A DNA stretch of 64,000 nucleotides from JACVRW01 sp963825345. Lineage in GTDB: Bacteria > Actinomycetota > Thermoleophilia > Solirubrobacterales > Thermoleophilaceae. The stretch is taken from positions 62,001 through 126,000 of the forward strand of contig CAWGSQ010000005.1 in assembly GCA_963825345.1 (NCBI GenBank), given 5' to 3'. The notes beneath the pieces were generated by a model. The model made no database searches. It saw only the letters and a program-made list of their open reading frames with translations, and had not been told where the DNA came from. A program made the position numbers and the translations under genes. This document shows, piece by piece, positions 50,021 through 57,572 of the stretch; positions within the stretch are counted from its first letter, which is position 1; each line of letters opens with the position of its first letter.

Positions 50021-51372
50021 TCGGACCAGCGCTTCGCGAGCCCGCGGTCCGCGAGCAGGTCCCGCAGCTCGAGCAGGGCCGTGTAGGTGGGGAGTGCGTA
50101 GACCCGCTCGCCGGCCGCGTTTTTCAGCGCGCCGTCCAGCGAGTCCGCGAGATCGCGCTCCACGTCGAGCTCCGTCTCGATGCCCGCGTACTTCAGCCGC
50201 AGTGCCATCTCCTCGGCGCGCGTGCCGGAGCAGGTCACCCGGCGCGCGCGGCCGGCCAGCACCTCGAAGTCGGCGTCCCAGATCCAGGAGATGTCGCGGC
50301 CGTCCGCGATGTTGTCGTTGAGGGCGATCCAGAGGTCGAGGTCGCCGTCCTCCAGCGTCAGCGTCCGCAGCACCTCGTTTGCGCCGGCGGGGTTCTTGAT
50401 CAGCAGGATCGAGAGCTGCCTGCCGTCGATCGGGATCGTCTCCACGCGGCCGAAGGCGCCGCCGAAGCCCTCGAGCGCCTCGCCAACCGTGGCGAGCGGC
50501 ACGCCAAGCTCGAGCACGGTGGCCGCCGCCGCCACGGCGTTGTAGACGTTGTAGAGGCCGGGCAGCGGGAGGCCCACGCGCAACTCGCCCTCCGGCGTGC
50601 GGAGCGTGAACTGCGATCCCCTCATGCCCTCCAGCTGGACATCGGTTGCAGCCACCTGCGGCTCGGGACGGGTGCGGCCACAGTTCGGGCAGTGGTAGCG
50701 GCCCAGGTGGCCAAGATAGATCGCCTCGTACTCGTAGGCGTGCCCGCAGTTGCGGCAGTGCTTCGAGTCGGCCGCGTGCTGCATGCCGGGGAGCGCCTGC
50801 GAGTCGTCCTCCACGCCGAAGTAGGTCACCCCGCTGCGCTCGCGGCCGAGGTCGGCCACCAGCGGGTCGTCTGCGTTCAGCACGATGCGGGCCTGCCCGT
50901 CGAGGTCGCCCACGAGCTGTGCCCAGCGGTCGGCGAGCAGCTCGAGCTCGCCGTAGCGGTCGAGCTGGTCGCGGAACAGGTTCGAGAGGAGCAGCAGGCG
51001 GGGCCTCACGTCGGCCGCGACGGCCGGTAGCCATGCCTCGTCCACCTCGAATAGGCCGAGCTGACCGCGCTCGCGGCCGGCGTCGAGCAGCGCGGTGGCC
51101 ACTCCCCACGACATGTTCGACCCGGCGCGGTTGTGCACGAGCGGCCTGCCCTTCAGCTTGAACGCCGCGGCGATCATGGCTGCCGTGGTGGTCTTCCCGT
51201 TGGTGGCGGAGACGAGCACCGACCCGGCCTCGAGCTGGCTCGACATGCGCGCGAGCGCGCGCGGCGAGGCCTTGAGCAGCAGGCGGCCGGGTGCGGTCGT
51301 ACCGCCACTGCGGCCGACGCGGCGGCTTGTGGCCCGGGCGAGCCGGGCGAGCAGGCGGGCGAGTCGGAACAT
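50017..51372 (-). CDS. murT: Lipid II isoglutaminyl synthase, MurT subunit
   Basis: 451 residues. The Mur-ligase core has A-T-N-G-K-T-T-T-A near 56-64; a zinc ribbon (H-C-R-N-C-G and H-C-P-N-C-G, near 206-232) is typical of MurT; the C-terminal DUF1727 domain binds GatD. It amidates the alpha-carboxyl of D-isoglutamate in lipid II. The ATG at 51372 overlaps the upstream kinase stop (TGATG), and the methyltransferase follows with a four-base overlap. Confidence 0.93.
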   Translation of the reverse strand: MFRLARLLARLARATSRRVGRSGGTTAPGRLLLKASPRALARMSSQLEAGSVLVSATNGKTTTAAMIAAAFKLKGRPLVHNRAGSNMSWGVATALLDAGRERGQLGLFEVDEAWLPAVAADVRPRLLLLSNLFRDQLDRYGELELLADRWAQLVGDLDGQARIVLNADDPLVADLGRERSGVTYFGVEDDSQALPGMQHAADSKHCRNCGHAYEYEAIYLGHLGRYHCPNCGRTRPEPQVAATDVQLEGMRGSQFTLRTPEGELRVGLPLPGLYNVYNAVAAAATVLELGVPLATVGEALEGFGGAFGRVETIPIDGRQLSILLIKNPAGANEVLRTLTLEDGDLDLWIALNDNIADGRDISWIWDADFEVLAGRARRVTCSGTRAEEMALRLKYAGIETELDVERDLADSLDGALKNAAGERVYALPTYTALLELRDLLADRGLAKRWSE

Positions 51373-52268
51373 CAGGACGGCGCGATCACGCGCAGGCAGC
51401 GGCGCTCCACCCGGATCATGGCCGGGGTGGCGCCGATTGGATCACCGTCCGCGTAGATGGCGAACGGGCGGTCGGCGCTCACCTCGATCTCCTCGCCGCG
51501 AAGGAACTCCGCGAACTCCGAATCGGTGTGCGCGGCCTTGAACGTCTTGATCACGCCACTCAGGTAGCGCAGCCGTGGGCAGTCCTTCACGAGCATCAGG
51601 TCGAGCTTGCCGTCGTCGAGCTCGGCTTGGGGGAGGATGATCATGCCTCCGCCGAACGCCTTCGAGTTCCCGACCGCGACCGAATAGCCGCTGAACTCGT
51701 GCAGCTCACCGTCGACCTTCACCGTAAACGTGGCGGGCTTCCAGGTGGCGATCGTCCGCAGCGCCGCGTAGACGTAGACGGCGTTGCCCTTGATCAGCTT
51801 CGCCTCGTTCGCGACGCGGTTGCACTCCGAGTCGAAGCCGAAGCTCGCGATTCCCATGTACGGCGTGCCCTCGACGTTCGCCACGTCCAGGAGCCGCTCC
51901 TCGCCCTCGACCGCCACGCGCGCGGCCTCGGCCGGGTCCTTGGGTACGCCGAGCACGCGAGCGAAATCGTTCCCGCGGCCGCAGGGGACGATGGCCACGG
52001 CGCTCTCGGTTCCCTTGAGGGCGCCGGCGATAGGACGCAGAAGGCCGTCGCCACCGAGCGCCACGATGTTCTCGCCCGTGGCCACAGCGCGGCCGGCCTC
52101 CTCGAAGGCGTGGTCGATGCTGCGCGTGGTGACCGTGCGGTGGGTGGCGCCGAGTCGGTCGAGTGCGGCGTGGACCTTCGGGAGCGCCTTGAGGGCGCGG
52201 CCCCCACCGGAGGCGGGGTTCACGAGCAGCGCGTAACGACGGGCAGCGCGCGCCTCCGCGCCGCTCAC
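51372..52268 (-). CDS. Diacylglycerol/sphingosine kinase-family lipid kinase
   Basis: 298 residues from the GTG at 52268. Motifs: L-V-N-P-A-S-G-G-G near 15-23, the nucleotide loop V-A-L-G-G-D-G near 69-75 and the G-R-G-N-D-F-A-R near 97-104, as in DgkB/YegS proteins. It phosphorylates diacylglycerol or a related lipid at the membrane. It overlaps the upstream amidotransferase gene by four bases and murT by one, making a five-gene unit. Confidence 0.92.
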   Translation of the reverse strand: MSGAEARAARRYALLVNPASGGGRALKALPKVHAALDRLGATHRTVTTRSIDHAFEEAGRAVATGENIVALGGDGLLRPIAGALKGTESAVAIVPCGRGNDFARVLGVPKDPAEAARVAVEGEERLLDVANVEGTPYMGIASFGFDSECNRVANEAKLIKGNAVYVYAALRTIATWKPATFTVKVDGELHEFSGYSVAVGNSKAFGGGMIILPQAELDDGKLDLMLVKDCPRLRYLSGVIKTFKAAHTDSEFAEFLRGEEIEVSADRPFAIYADGDPIGATPAMIRVERRCLRVIAPS

Positions 52269-53080
52269 CCGGCGGCCGCCGCGGCCTTCGCGCGCTCCGC
52301 CGCTGCGGCGCCGCGCTCCGCTCCGCGCAGGTGCGGCGTGAGATCGACCTTGCGGATCTCGGCGGCTGCGACCACGTCGTCGCCCAGCAGCCGCTCGGCG
52401 TGCGGCTCCTCGAGGTCCTTCGGATCGAGCGTGAGCAGCACGTCCTGCTGGACGCTGTGCCAGCCGGGCTCGTCGGTCACGCGCTCGGATGCCACCAGGA
52501 GCTGTCCGGGTCGCGCGAGCCAGTGCAGCTCGAACATGCCGAGGCGGTAGGCGAACAGCTTCTCGCCGTCGCTGAACAGGATGTTGAGGCCGCTGAACGG
52601 CGAGCGCTCCACCGCCCGGCGAAGCGTCTCGCGCAGGCACGCGACCGGGTCCGCGTCGTCGAAATCGTGCATCAGGAGGTTGAAGAAGTGCTCCGAGTCC
52701 GTGTCGCCCTCCGGCGCGCGCATGCCCGGTTCGAGCAGCCGCGGGTAGCGGACGATCGTGCCGTTGTGTCCGAGCGTGAAGTTGCCAAGACAGAACGGGT
52801 GGGTGTTCTCGAGCGAAAGCGCACCCATCGTGGCTCGCCGCACGTGGACGTTGAAGATGCGCCCGCGCAGCTCGGTGGCATCCCGGAACTCGGCGTCGCG
52901 ATGGGCCGCCTCCGGGAACTTCACGAGGTGCGGCTGCGCGCCCTCGGCGCGCTCGTAGACCGCCATGCCCCAGCCGGAGTCGTGCTCCTCGGACTGGCGG
53001 ATCAGCGGATTCTCGGCCTCGAGGAGCTCGTGTCGGATCGAAACCGGTTCCGCGGCGACGCAGCCGAACACGCGGCACAT
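52265..53080 (-). CDS. Class II glutamine amidotransferase
   Basis: 271 residues beginning M-C-R-V-F-G; Cys2 is the N-terminal nucleophile. H-V-R-R-A-T near 79-84, G-H-N-G-T near 104-108 and D-T-D-S-E-H-F near 126-132 are GATase_4 motifs. There is no synthase domain, so it may act with a partner or as a plain amidase. The Ala-rich C-terminus is low complexity. It is the first gene of the operon leading to murT and gatD. Confidence 0.88.
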   Translation of the reverse strand: MCRVFGCVAAEPVSIRHELLEAENPLIRQSEEHDSGWGMAVYERAEGAQPHLVKFPEAAHRDAEFRDATELRGRIFNVHVRRATMGALSLENTHPFCLGNFTLGHNGTIVRYPRLLEPGMRAPEGDTDSEHFFNLLMHDFDDADPVACLRETLRRAVERSPFSGLNILFSDGEKLFAYRLGMFELHWLARPGQLLVASERVTDEPGWHSVQQDVLLTLDPKDLEEPHAERLLGDDVVAAAEIRKVDLTPHLRGAERGAAAAERAKAAAAAG

Positions 53081-53147
53081 AGGTCGATGATGGTATCCAC
53101 CCGCCCGCGCGGGGGGCGAATCTCACGCGGAGTCGGCTTACCGGCGC

Positions 53148-53653
53148 ATGACCACCAAGGAGCAGCAGCCCAAGCGGATCTGGTGGGCGCGGCCGGGCAA
53201 GCTCTGTGGCCTGGAGCGCCCGGGGGAGGGGGGAGGAGCCATCGCGCCCCGCGCCGCGACGCGGAGATCGCCCACCTGCTCGGCAAGGGCGTGCGCATGT
53301 GCATCTCCACGATGAGCACGCGCCACAACCTGGGCGCCTACGAGCTGGCCGGCCTCGAGTGGCACCACGTGCCGGTCGAGTCAGCGCAGCGCGGCGCGGA
53401 GGCGCTCGAGGAGATCCTGCCGCTGCTGCGCCGCGAGCTCCGGCGCCGCGGAGCGGTCGCCGTGCACGGGAACCGCCACACGGACTTCGTGGCTGCTGTG
53501 TGCGCCGCGCATCTGCACGAGTTCCGCGGCGTGGACCCTGCGGACGCGCTGGCGCGCGCGGCGGTGGCAGGGCTCACCGTGAACGGCTACACGTGCGCGT
53601 TGCTGGGCGTGCAGCCGGCGGATGTGGATCTGCGGATGCGCACGCCGGATTAA
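53148..53653 (+). pseudogene. Phosphatase-like protein broken by a -1 frameshift
   Basis: An ATG at 53148 reads I-W-W-A-R-P-G-K-L-C-G-L-E-R-P-G and soon ends; a second frame one base back continues with A-E-I-A-H-L-L-G-K-G-V-R-M-C-I-S to 53653. The join is a G-run near 53221-53233, where one missing G would explain the break. The combined order (R-P-G start, G-V-x-x-x-I-S, E-W-H-H-V-P-V-E-S, V-A-V-H-G-N-R) resembles dual-specificity phosphatases, but the P-loop Cys and Arg are absent, so even the repaired protein would not be an active enzyme of that type. Assignment is tentative. Confidence 0.45.
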
Positions 53654-53679
53654 CGGCAGCATCGAGGGTGCTCCACCCG

Positions 53680-53724
53680 GGTGTGTCATCTCGGTGGCGG
53701 ATATAGCCACCCAGATGACACACC
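53680..53724. terminator. Bidirectional terminator hairpin
   Basis: GGTGTGTCATCT (53680-53691) is perfectly complementary to 53713-53724; inside, GGTGGC (53693-53698) pairs with GCCACC (53706-53711), giving 18 base pairs with one C-C mismatch and a 7-base loop. It lies between convergent genes and touches the stop of the HAD gene. Confidence 0.75.
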
Positions 53725-54519
53725 TCACATGAGGAGCAGGTCCGCGAGGGTGTCGGTGACCGCCACGGGCGGCGGCTCGAACCCATTCAATGCTTCACGC
53801 GACGTCCCGCCACTCAGGACCAAGGCTGCATCCAACTGAGCTGCGGCAGCCGCCGCGAGGTCGGTATCTATCCGGTCTCCCACCACCAGCGTGCGCCCAT
53901 CGCCCAGGCGGTCCAGCGCGGTCAGGAGCAGCTGGGGCTGCGGCTTCCCCACAATCTCCGCGGTGCGCTCGCTTGCCACCTCCACCGCGGCGAGGATCGC
54001 TCCGGTGCCGGGCCAGAGGCCGTCGGGCTGCGGGTAGGTGGGGTCGCGCGCGGTGGCTAGGAAGTTCGCGCCGCGGCGGACGGCTAGCGAGGCCACCCGC
54101 AGGTCGTCATAGGTCAGGTCCTCGGTGCCGCCCACCACCACAACCTCAGCCCGCGAGGCGAGATCGGTGCCGTTCAGCACCTTCAGTCCGGCCTCCGCCA
54201 CGTGGCGGCGCAGCGCGTCCGTCCCGATCACGAACGCGGTGCGGCCCGTGCGCGTCTCCGCCAGCAGGTGCTGGAGCGCGCCGCCCACGGTCACCACATC
54301 GCGGAGGGACGCCCGGATCCCTATCTTCCACAGACGGGCCACGTAGTCCTCGGTTCCGCCTCGCGGGTCGTTCGTCGCGAACGCGATCTCCTTGCCCGCG
54401 TCGCGCAGCGCCTCCACGGCCTCGACGGCACGCGGGGTGGGCTCGTCGCCAATCCAGACGGAGCCGTCGAGATCGAGGATGAACTGGTCGTAGCGCTGCG
54501 CGATGGGGCTAAGAGGCAC
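53725..54519 (-). CDS. HAD-superfamily IIA phosphatase (NagD-like)
   Basis: 264 residues. The HAD motif I is D-L-D-G-S-V near 16-21 (F-I-L-D-L-D-G), motif II T-N at F-A-T-N-D-P-R near 47-53, the C2A cap lies between, and motif IV is V-G-D-R-I-D-T-D near 217-224. NagD-type enzymes dephosphorylate sugar or glycerol phosphates. Start is a GTG at 54519, 18 bases from the divergent cyclophilin gene. It ends on the terminator hairpin. Confidence 0.9.
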   Translation of the reverse strand: MPLSPIAQRYDQFILDLDGSVWIGDEPTPRAVEAVEALRDAGKEIAFATNDPRGGTEDYVARLWKIGIRASLRDVVTVGGALQHLLAETRTGRTAFVIGTDALRRHVAEAGLKVLNGTDLASRAEVVVVGGTEDLTYDDLRVASLAVRRGANFLATARDPTYPQPDGLWPGTGAILAAVEVASERTAEIVGKPQPQLLLTALDRLGDGRTLVVGDRIDTDLAAAAAAQLDAALVLSGGTSREALNGFEPPPVAVTDTLADLLLM

Positions 54520-54537
54520 GTCGCTAGCCTACGCGCC

Positions 54538-55224
54538 GTGCTAAAGGTGCTTTCAGTGCTGGCCGTCTGCGCGGCCCTCGTGCTCGCCGCATGTGGCGGT
54601 GACGACGACGAGCAGCCCGCGAAGAAGGAGGCCGCCGCGCCTCCGGCAGCCGAGGAGAAGGCGGGCTGCAAGGACGTGGAGCAGCCGCCACCGCGCGAGG
54701 ACGGCGGCCAGAAGAAGCCGCAGAAGCCGCTCGCACCCGGGAAGACCTACGAGGTCGAGCTCACCACGAGCTGCGGCGGCTTCACCATCCGCCTCGACCA
54801 GAAGACCTCGCCGAACGCGGCGGCGTCGTTCGCGGCGCTCGCGCGCGCGGGCTACTTCGACGACACGATCTTCCACCGCATCGTGCCCGGCTTCGTGATC
54901 CAGGGCGGCGACCCCACGGCCGCGGGCAGCGGCGGCCCGGGTTACTCGACCAGGGATGCCGTTCCCGCCGATGCGTCGTATGCCCCGGGCGTGGTGGCGA
55001 TGGCGAAGGCGGGCAACGAGCCGGCCGGCACCGCGGGCAGCCAGTTCTTCGTGGTCACCGGTGCGGACACCGGGCTGACGCCGGACTACGCGCTCCTCGG
55101 CAAGGTCACGAAGGGCATCGACGTGGTCCAGGCGATCGGCGAGCTCGGCGACCCCGCGAGTGGCGGCACCGGCGCGCCGCTCCAGTCGGTCGTGATCGAG
55201 GGGACAGAGGTCCGTGAGCGCTGA
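54538..55224 (+). CDS. Lipoprotein cyclophilin-type peptidyl-prolyl isomerase
   Basis: 228 residues from the GTG at 54538. A signal sequence with lipobox L-A-A-C (Cys19) precedes an acidic linker, so it is membrane-attached outside the cell. The cyclophilin domain shows F-H-R-I-V-P-G-F-V-I-Q-G-G-D and G-S-Q-F-F-V-V-T. It accelerates proline isomerisation in exported proteins. An 11-base overlap couples it to the thioredoxin-TPR gene. Confidence 0.92.
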   Translation: MLKVLSVLAVCAALVLAACGGDDDEQPAKKEAAAPPAAEEKAGCKDVEQPPPREDGGQKKPQKPLAPGKTYEVELTTSCGGFTIRLDQKTSPNAAASFAALARAGYFDDTIFHRIVPGFVIQGGDPTAAGSGGPGYSTRDAVPADASYAPGVVAMAKAGNEPAGTAGSQFFVVTGADTGLTPDYALLGKVTKGIDVVQAIGELGDPASGGTGAPLQSVVIEGTEVRER

Positions 55225-55978
55225 GGCGCAGCACGGGGCTGTCTTCGACGTCGACGAGGCCGAGTTCGAGCAGCGCGTGCTCGAGCGCTCGAAGGAGGTC
55301 CCGGTGGTCGTGGACTTCTGGGCCGACTGGTGTGGGCCCTGCAAGCAGCTCACCCCGGTGCTCGAGCGCGCGGCGGAGTCCCGGGCCGGCAAGGTGGAGC
55401 TCGCCAAGGTCGACGTCGAGAAGAACAAGCAGCTCCAGGCGGCGTTCCGCATTCAGGGCATCCCAGCGGTGAAGGCCTTCAAGGACGGCCGCGTGGCCGC
55501 CGAGTTCACCGGCGCCCTGCCGCCCGCCGAGGTGGAGCGCTTCTTCGACGGGCTTGTGCCGTCGGAGGCGGACGAGCTCGCCGAGAGCGGGGACGAGGAC
55601 GCGCTGCGCCGAGCGCTCGAGCTCGACCCGAGCCACCCGACGGCGCGCCGCGAGCTCGGCAAGCTCCTGCTCCAGCGCGGCGACACCGAGGGGGCGATCG
55701 ACCTCCTCGAAGAAGTGTCCGGCGACTTCGTGGCGGACGGCCTGCTCGCACGCGCAACGCTGGCCGACGGCGGCGAGCTGGCAGCGGCCTTCGAAGCCTG
55801 GGACACGGGCGACCGCGGCGCGGCGCTCGAAGGGCTTCAGCAGGCGTTCCAACAGGAGAGCGACCCGGACCGCCGGGACCTGATCCGCCGGGTGATGGTG
55901 GCGCTCTTCACCGAGCTGGGTCCGGACGACCCGCTCGCGCGCGACCACCGGCGCCGCCTCTCCGCGGCGCTGTACTGA
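55214..55978 (+). CDS. Thioredoxin-TPR protein (CnoX/YbbN-like)
   Basis: 254 residues. The thioredoxin domain (about 1-110) has W-C-G-P-C (Cys40, Cys43) and cis-proline in G-I-P-A-V; residues ~115-254 form helical repeats like YbbN/CnoX, a chaperedoxin. Unlike E. coli CnoX, both active cysteines are kept. The gene overlaps the cyclophilin lipoprotein, suggesting a shared protein-folding role, although this protein lacks a signal peptide. Confidence 0.88.
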   Translation: MSAEAQHGAVFDVDEAEFEQRVLERSKEVPVVVDFWADWCGPCKQLTPVLERAAESRAGKVELAKVDVEKNKQLQAAFRIQGIPAVKAFKDGRVAAEFTGALPPAEVERFFDGLVPSEADELAESGDEDALRRALELDPSHPTARRELGKLLLQRGDTEGAIDLLEEVSGDFVADGLLARATLADGGELAAAFEAWDTGDRGAALEGLQQAFQQESDPDRRDLIRRVMVALFTELGPDDPLARDHRRRLSAALY

Positions 55979-55979
55979 G

Positions 55980-56588
55980 CTAGCCGCCCGCGGTGCGTGC
56001 GGCCTGGGCTCTGGCCTGTCTGCGCCTGCCCAGCAGTACGAGCACGCCGAGCGCGGCCACCACCAGCAGGAAGCCGAAGAAGATCGAGCTGCCCATGCCG
56101 ATGCCGCCGAACGCGAGGCCGATCAGCTGGACGATCCCGGTGCCGATCGCTAGAAGGGCGATCACGAGCGCGAGGATCAGCAGGATGCCGCGGATCCGCG
56201 CGAGCATGCCCGCGCTAGCGGGCGGGATCAGCAGCCCCATCATCCGGAGCATGAACATCTGGCGGCCCGACGGCGCCTCCTGGCCGAGCTTCTCCATGGC
56301 GTCGCGCAGCTCGTCCGGGCGGCGCTCGGCGAGCGCCAGCGAGGCCTTCATCATCTGCCGAAGCGCGGGGCGCTCCTGCGGGTGGCAGCCCGCCAGCGCC
56401 TCGTTGAAGTAGGCCCGGGCCGTCTTCGCGTCGTAGCGCTCAGCCGCGCGCGCACCGAGGATGGCCTTCGCTGCCACGCGGTGCCTCGACTCGCTCTGGA
56501 GCTGTTCGTCGGTCCTCGACTCGAGCTGCGGGATGGCCGCCAGGGCGCCCACCTGCATCTGCATCTTCATCTGCTTCTGCTTCGCCAC
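55980..56588 (-). CDS. Hypothetical membrane protein with helical N-terminus
   Basis: 202 residues from the GTG at 56588; the longer frame upstream overlaps the divergent gene. The N-terminal ~115 residues are charged and helical (R-T-D-E-Q-L-Q-S-E-S-R, then A-R-A-Y-F-N-E-A-L-A-G), and two transmembrane segments lie near 130-155 and 160-190, followed by an Arg-rich cytoplasmic tail. Family not recognised. It converges on the thioredoxin-TPR gene one base after its stop. Confidence 0.65.
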   Translation of the reverse strand: MAKQKQMKMQMQVGALAAIPQLESRTDEQLQSESRHRVAAKAILGARAAERYDAKTARAYFNEALAGCHPQERPALRQMMKASLALAERRPDELRDAMEKLGQEAPSGRQMFMLRMMGLLIPPASAGMLARIRGILLILALVIALLAIGTGIVQLIGLAFGGIGMGSSIFFGFLLVVAALGVLVLLGRRRQARAQAARTAGG

Positions 56589-56644
56589 GGGTGGAAGTCT
56601 CGCAGACGGTTTGCGGGGAGCAACCCGGGGGGTACGGGGTGGAT

Positions 56645-56887
56645 ATGACCATCGCAATCATCGTCGTCGTCTGCGTGATCCTGCTGATACTGGGCTTCCT
56701 GGTGCCGCGCCTATCGAGTGGGCCGCAACGCGGAGTCGACCGCACGCTTGGCGTCGGCCAGCGGACCGGGGGCAAGGCACCCGGGCTACTCGGCCGCCTC
56801 TTCTCGAAGTCCTTCGGGAGCTCGAGGAAGGCGACGAACAAGAGCGCGTCGACCGGCCGCCGCGCTCGCGGCAAGCTGCCCCTCTAG
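56645..56887 (+). CDS. Small single-pass membrane protein
   Basis: 80 residues. Residues 2-20 are a strong hydrophobic helix (I-I-V-V-V-C-V-I-L-L-I-L-G-F-L-V), then a basic, Gly/Ser/Lys-rich cytoplasmic tail. GGGGTGG precedes the ATG. It lies between two minus-strand genes, its stop overlapping the DivIVA-like gene by four bases. No family recognised. Confidence 0.6.
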   Translation: MTIAIIVVVCVILLILGFLVPRLSSGPQRGVDRTLGVGQRTGGKAPGLLGRLFSKSFGSSRKATNKSASTGRRARGKLPL

Positions 56888-57543
56888 CTGGCGCTGTCCT
56901 CGGGGTCGATGTCCTCGTCGGCGTCTTCTGCGCCGCCGGGGATGAGGTCGAGGTCGACCTCGCTGGTGGGCGGGCCCTCCTCCTCGGTGTCGGGCTCAAC
57001 TACGAGCCCGGGCTCGGCCTCGACGATGCCGGGCTCCTCCGGCGGCGGCTCGCTGATCATCGCCGGCTGGGTCACGCGCTCGCTTGCGTCCTCGGCGGTG
57101 GCCAGCACCTCGTCCGCAAGCTGGCGGATGTCCTGGATCAGCCGCTGGCGCTCCTCCCACAGGATCCGCGTGTCCACGATGAGCTGCTCCGAATACGCGT
57201 CGGCCTGCTGGCGGAGCATGTCCGCCTCGCGCTCGGCGCGCTGAATGCGGCCCTCGGCCTGAGCACGGGAGCGCGCGGCGATCTCGTCCGCCGTCTCGTG
57301 TGCCCGCTGCAGGATCCCGGCGGTCTCCTCGCCGATCTCGTCAAGAGCGCGCTGCACCACGGTCTCGCGGGTCTGCCGGCCCTCGAGCTCCGTGACGAGC
57401 TCGAGCACCTCCTGCATGAAGGCGTCGACGGCGTGGCGGTCGTACCCGCGCACGGCCAGCGGGAAATCGCGGTTCGCGATCCGCTCGGTGGCGCTGCGGC
57501 GGAAGCGGCTGGTTTCGAACTCGGTCGTGTCTGAGTCGGCCAT
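56884..57543 (-). CDS. DivIVA-domain coiled-coil protein
   Basis: 219 residues from the ATG at 57543. The DivIVA-type motif F-P-L-A-V-R-G-Y-D-R-H-A-V-D-A-F lies near 27-42, followed by a coiled coil (about 45-165) and an acidic Pro/Glu tail. DivIVA proteins mark curved membranes and poles and guide cell wall synthesis in actinobacteria. This one is short and may be one of several paralogues. Confidence 0.85.
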   Translation of the reverse strand: MADSDTTEFETSRFRRSATERIANRDFPLAVRGYDRHAVDAFMQEVLELVTELEGRQTRETVVQRALDEIGEETAGILQRAHETADEIAARSRAQAEGRIQRAEREADMLRQQADAYSEQLIVDTRILWEERQRLIQDIRQLADEVLATAEDASERVTQPAMISEPPPEEPGIVEAEPGLVVEPDTEEEGPPTSEVDLDLIPGGAEDADEDIDPEDSAS

Positions 57544-57572
57544 GTGGGGAGTATCCCCGCCCGGCCGAAGTC

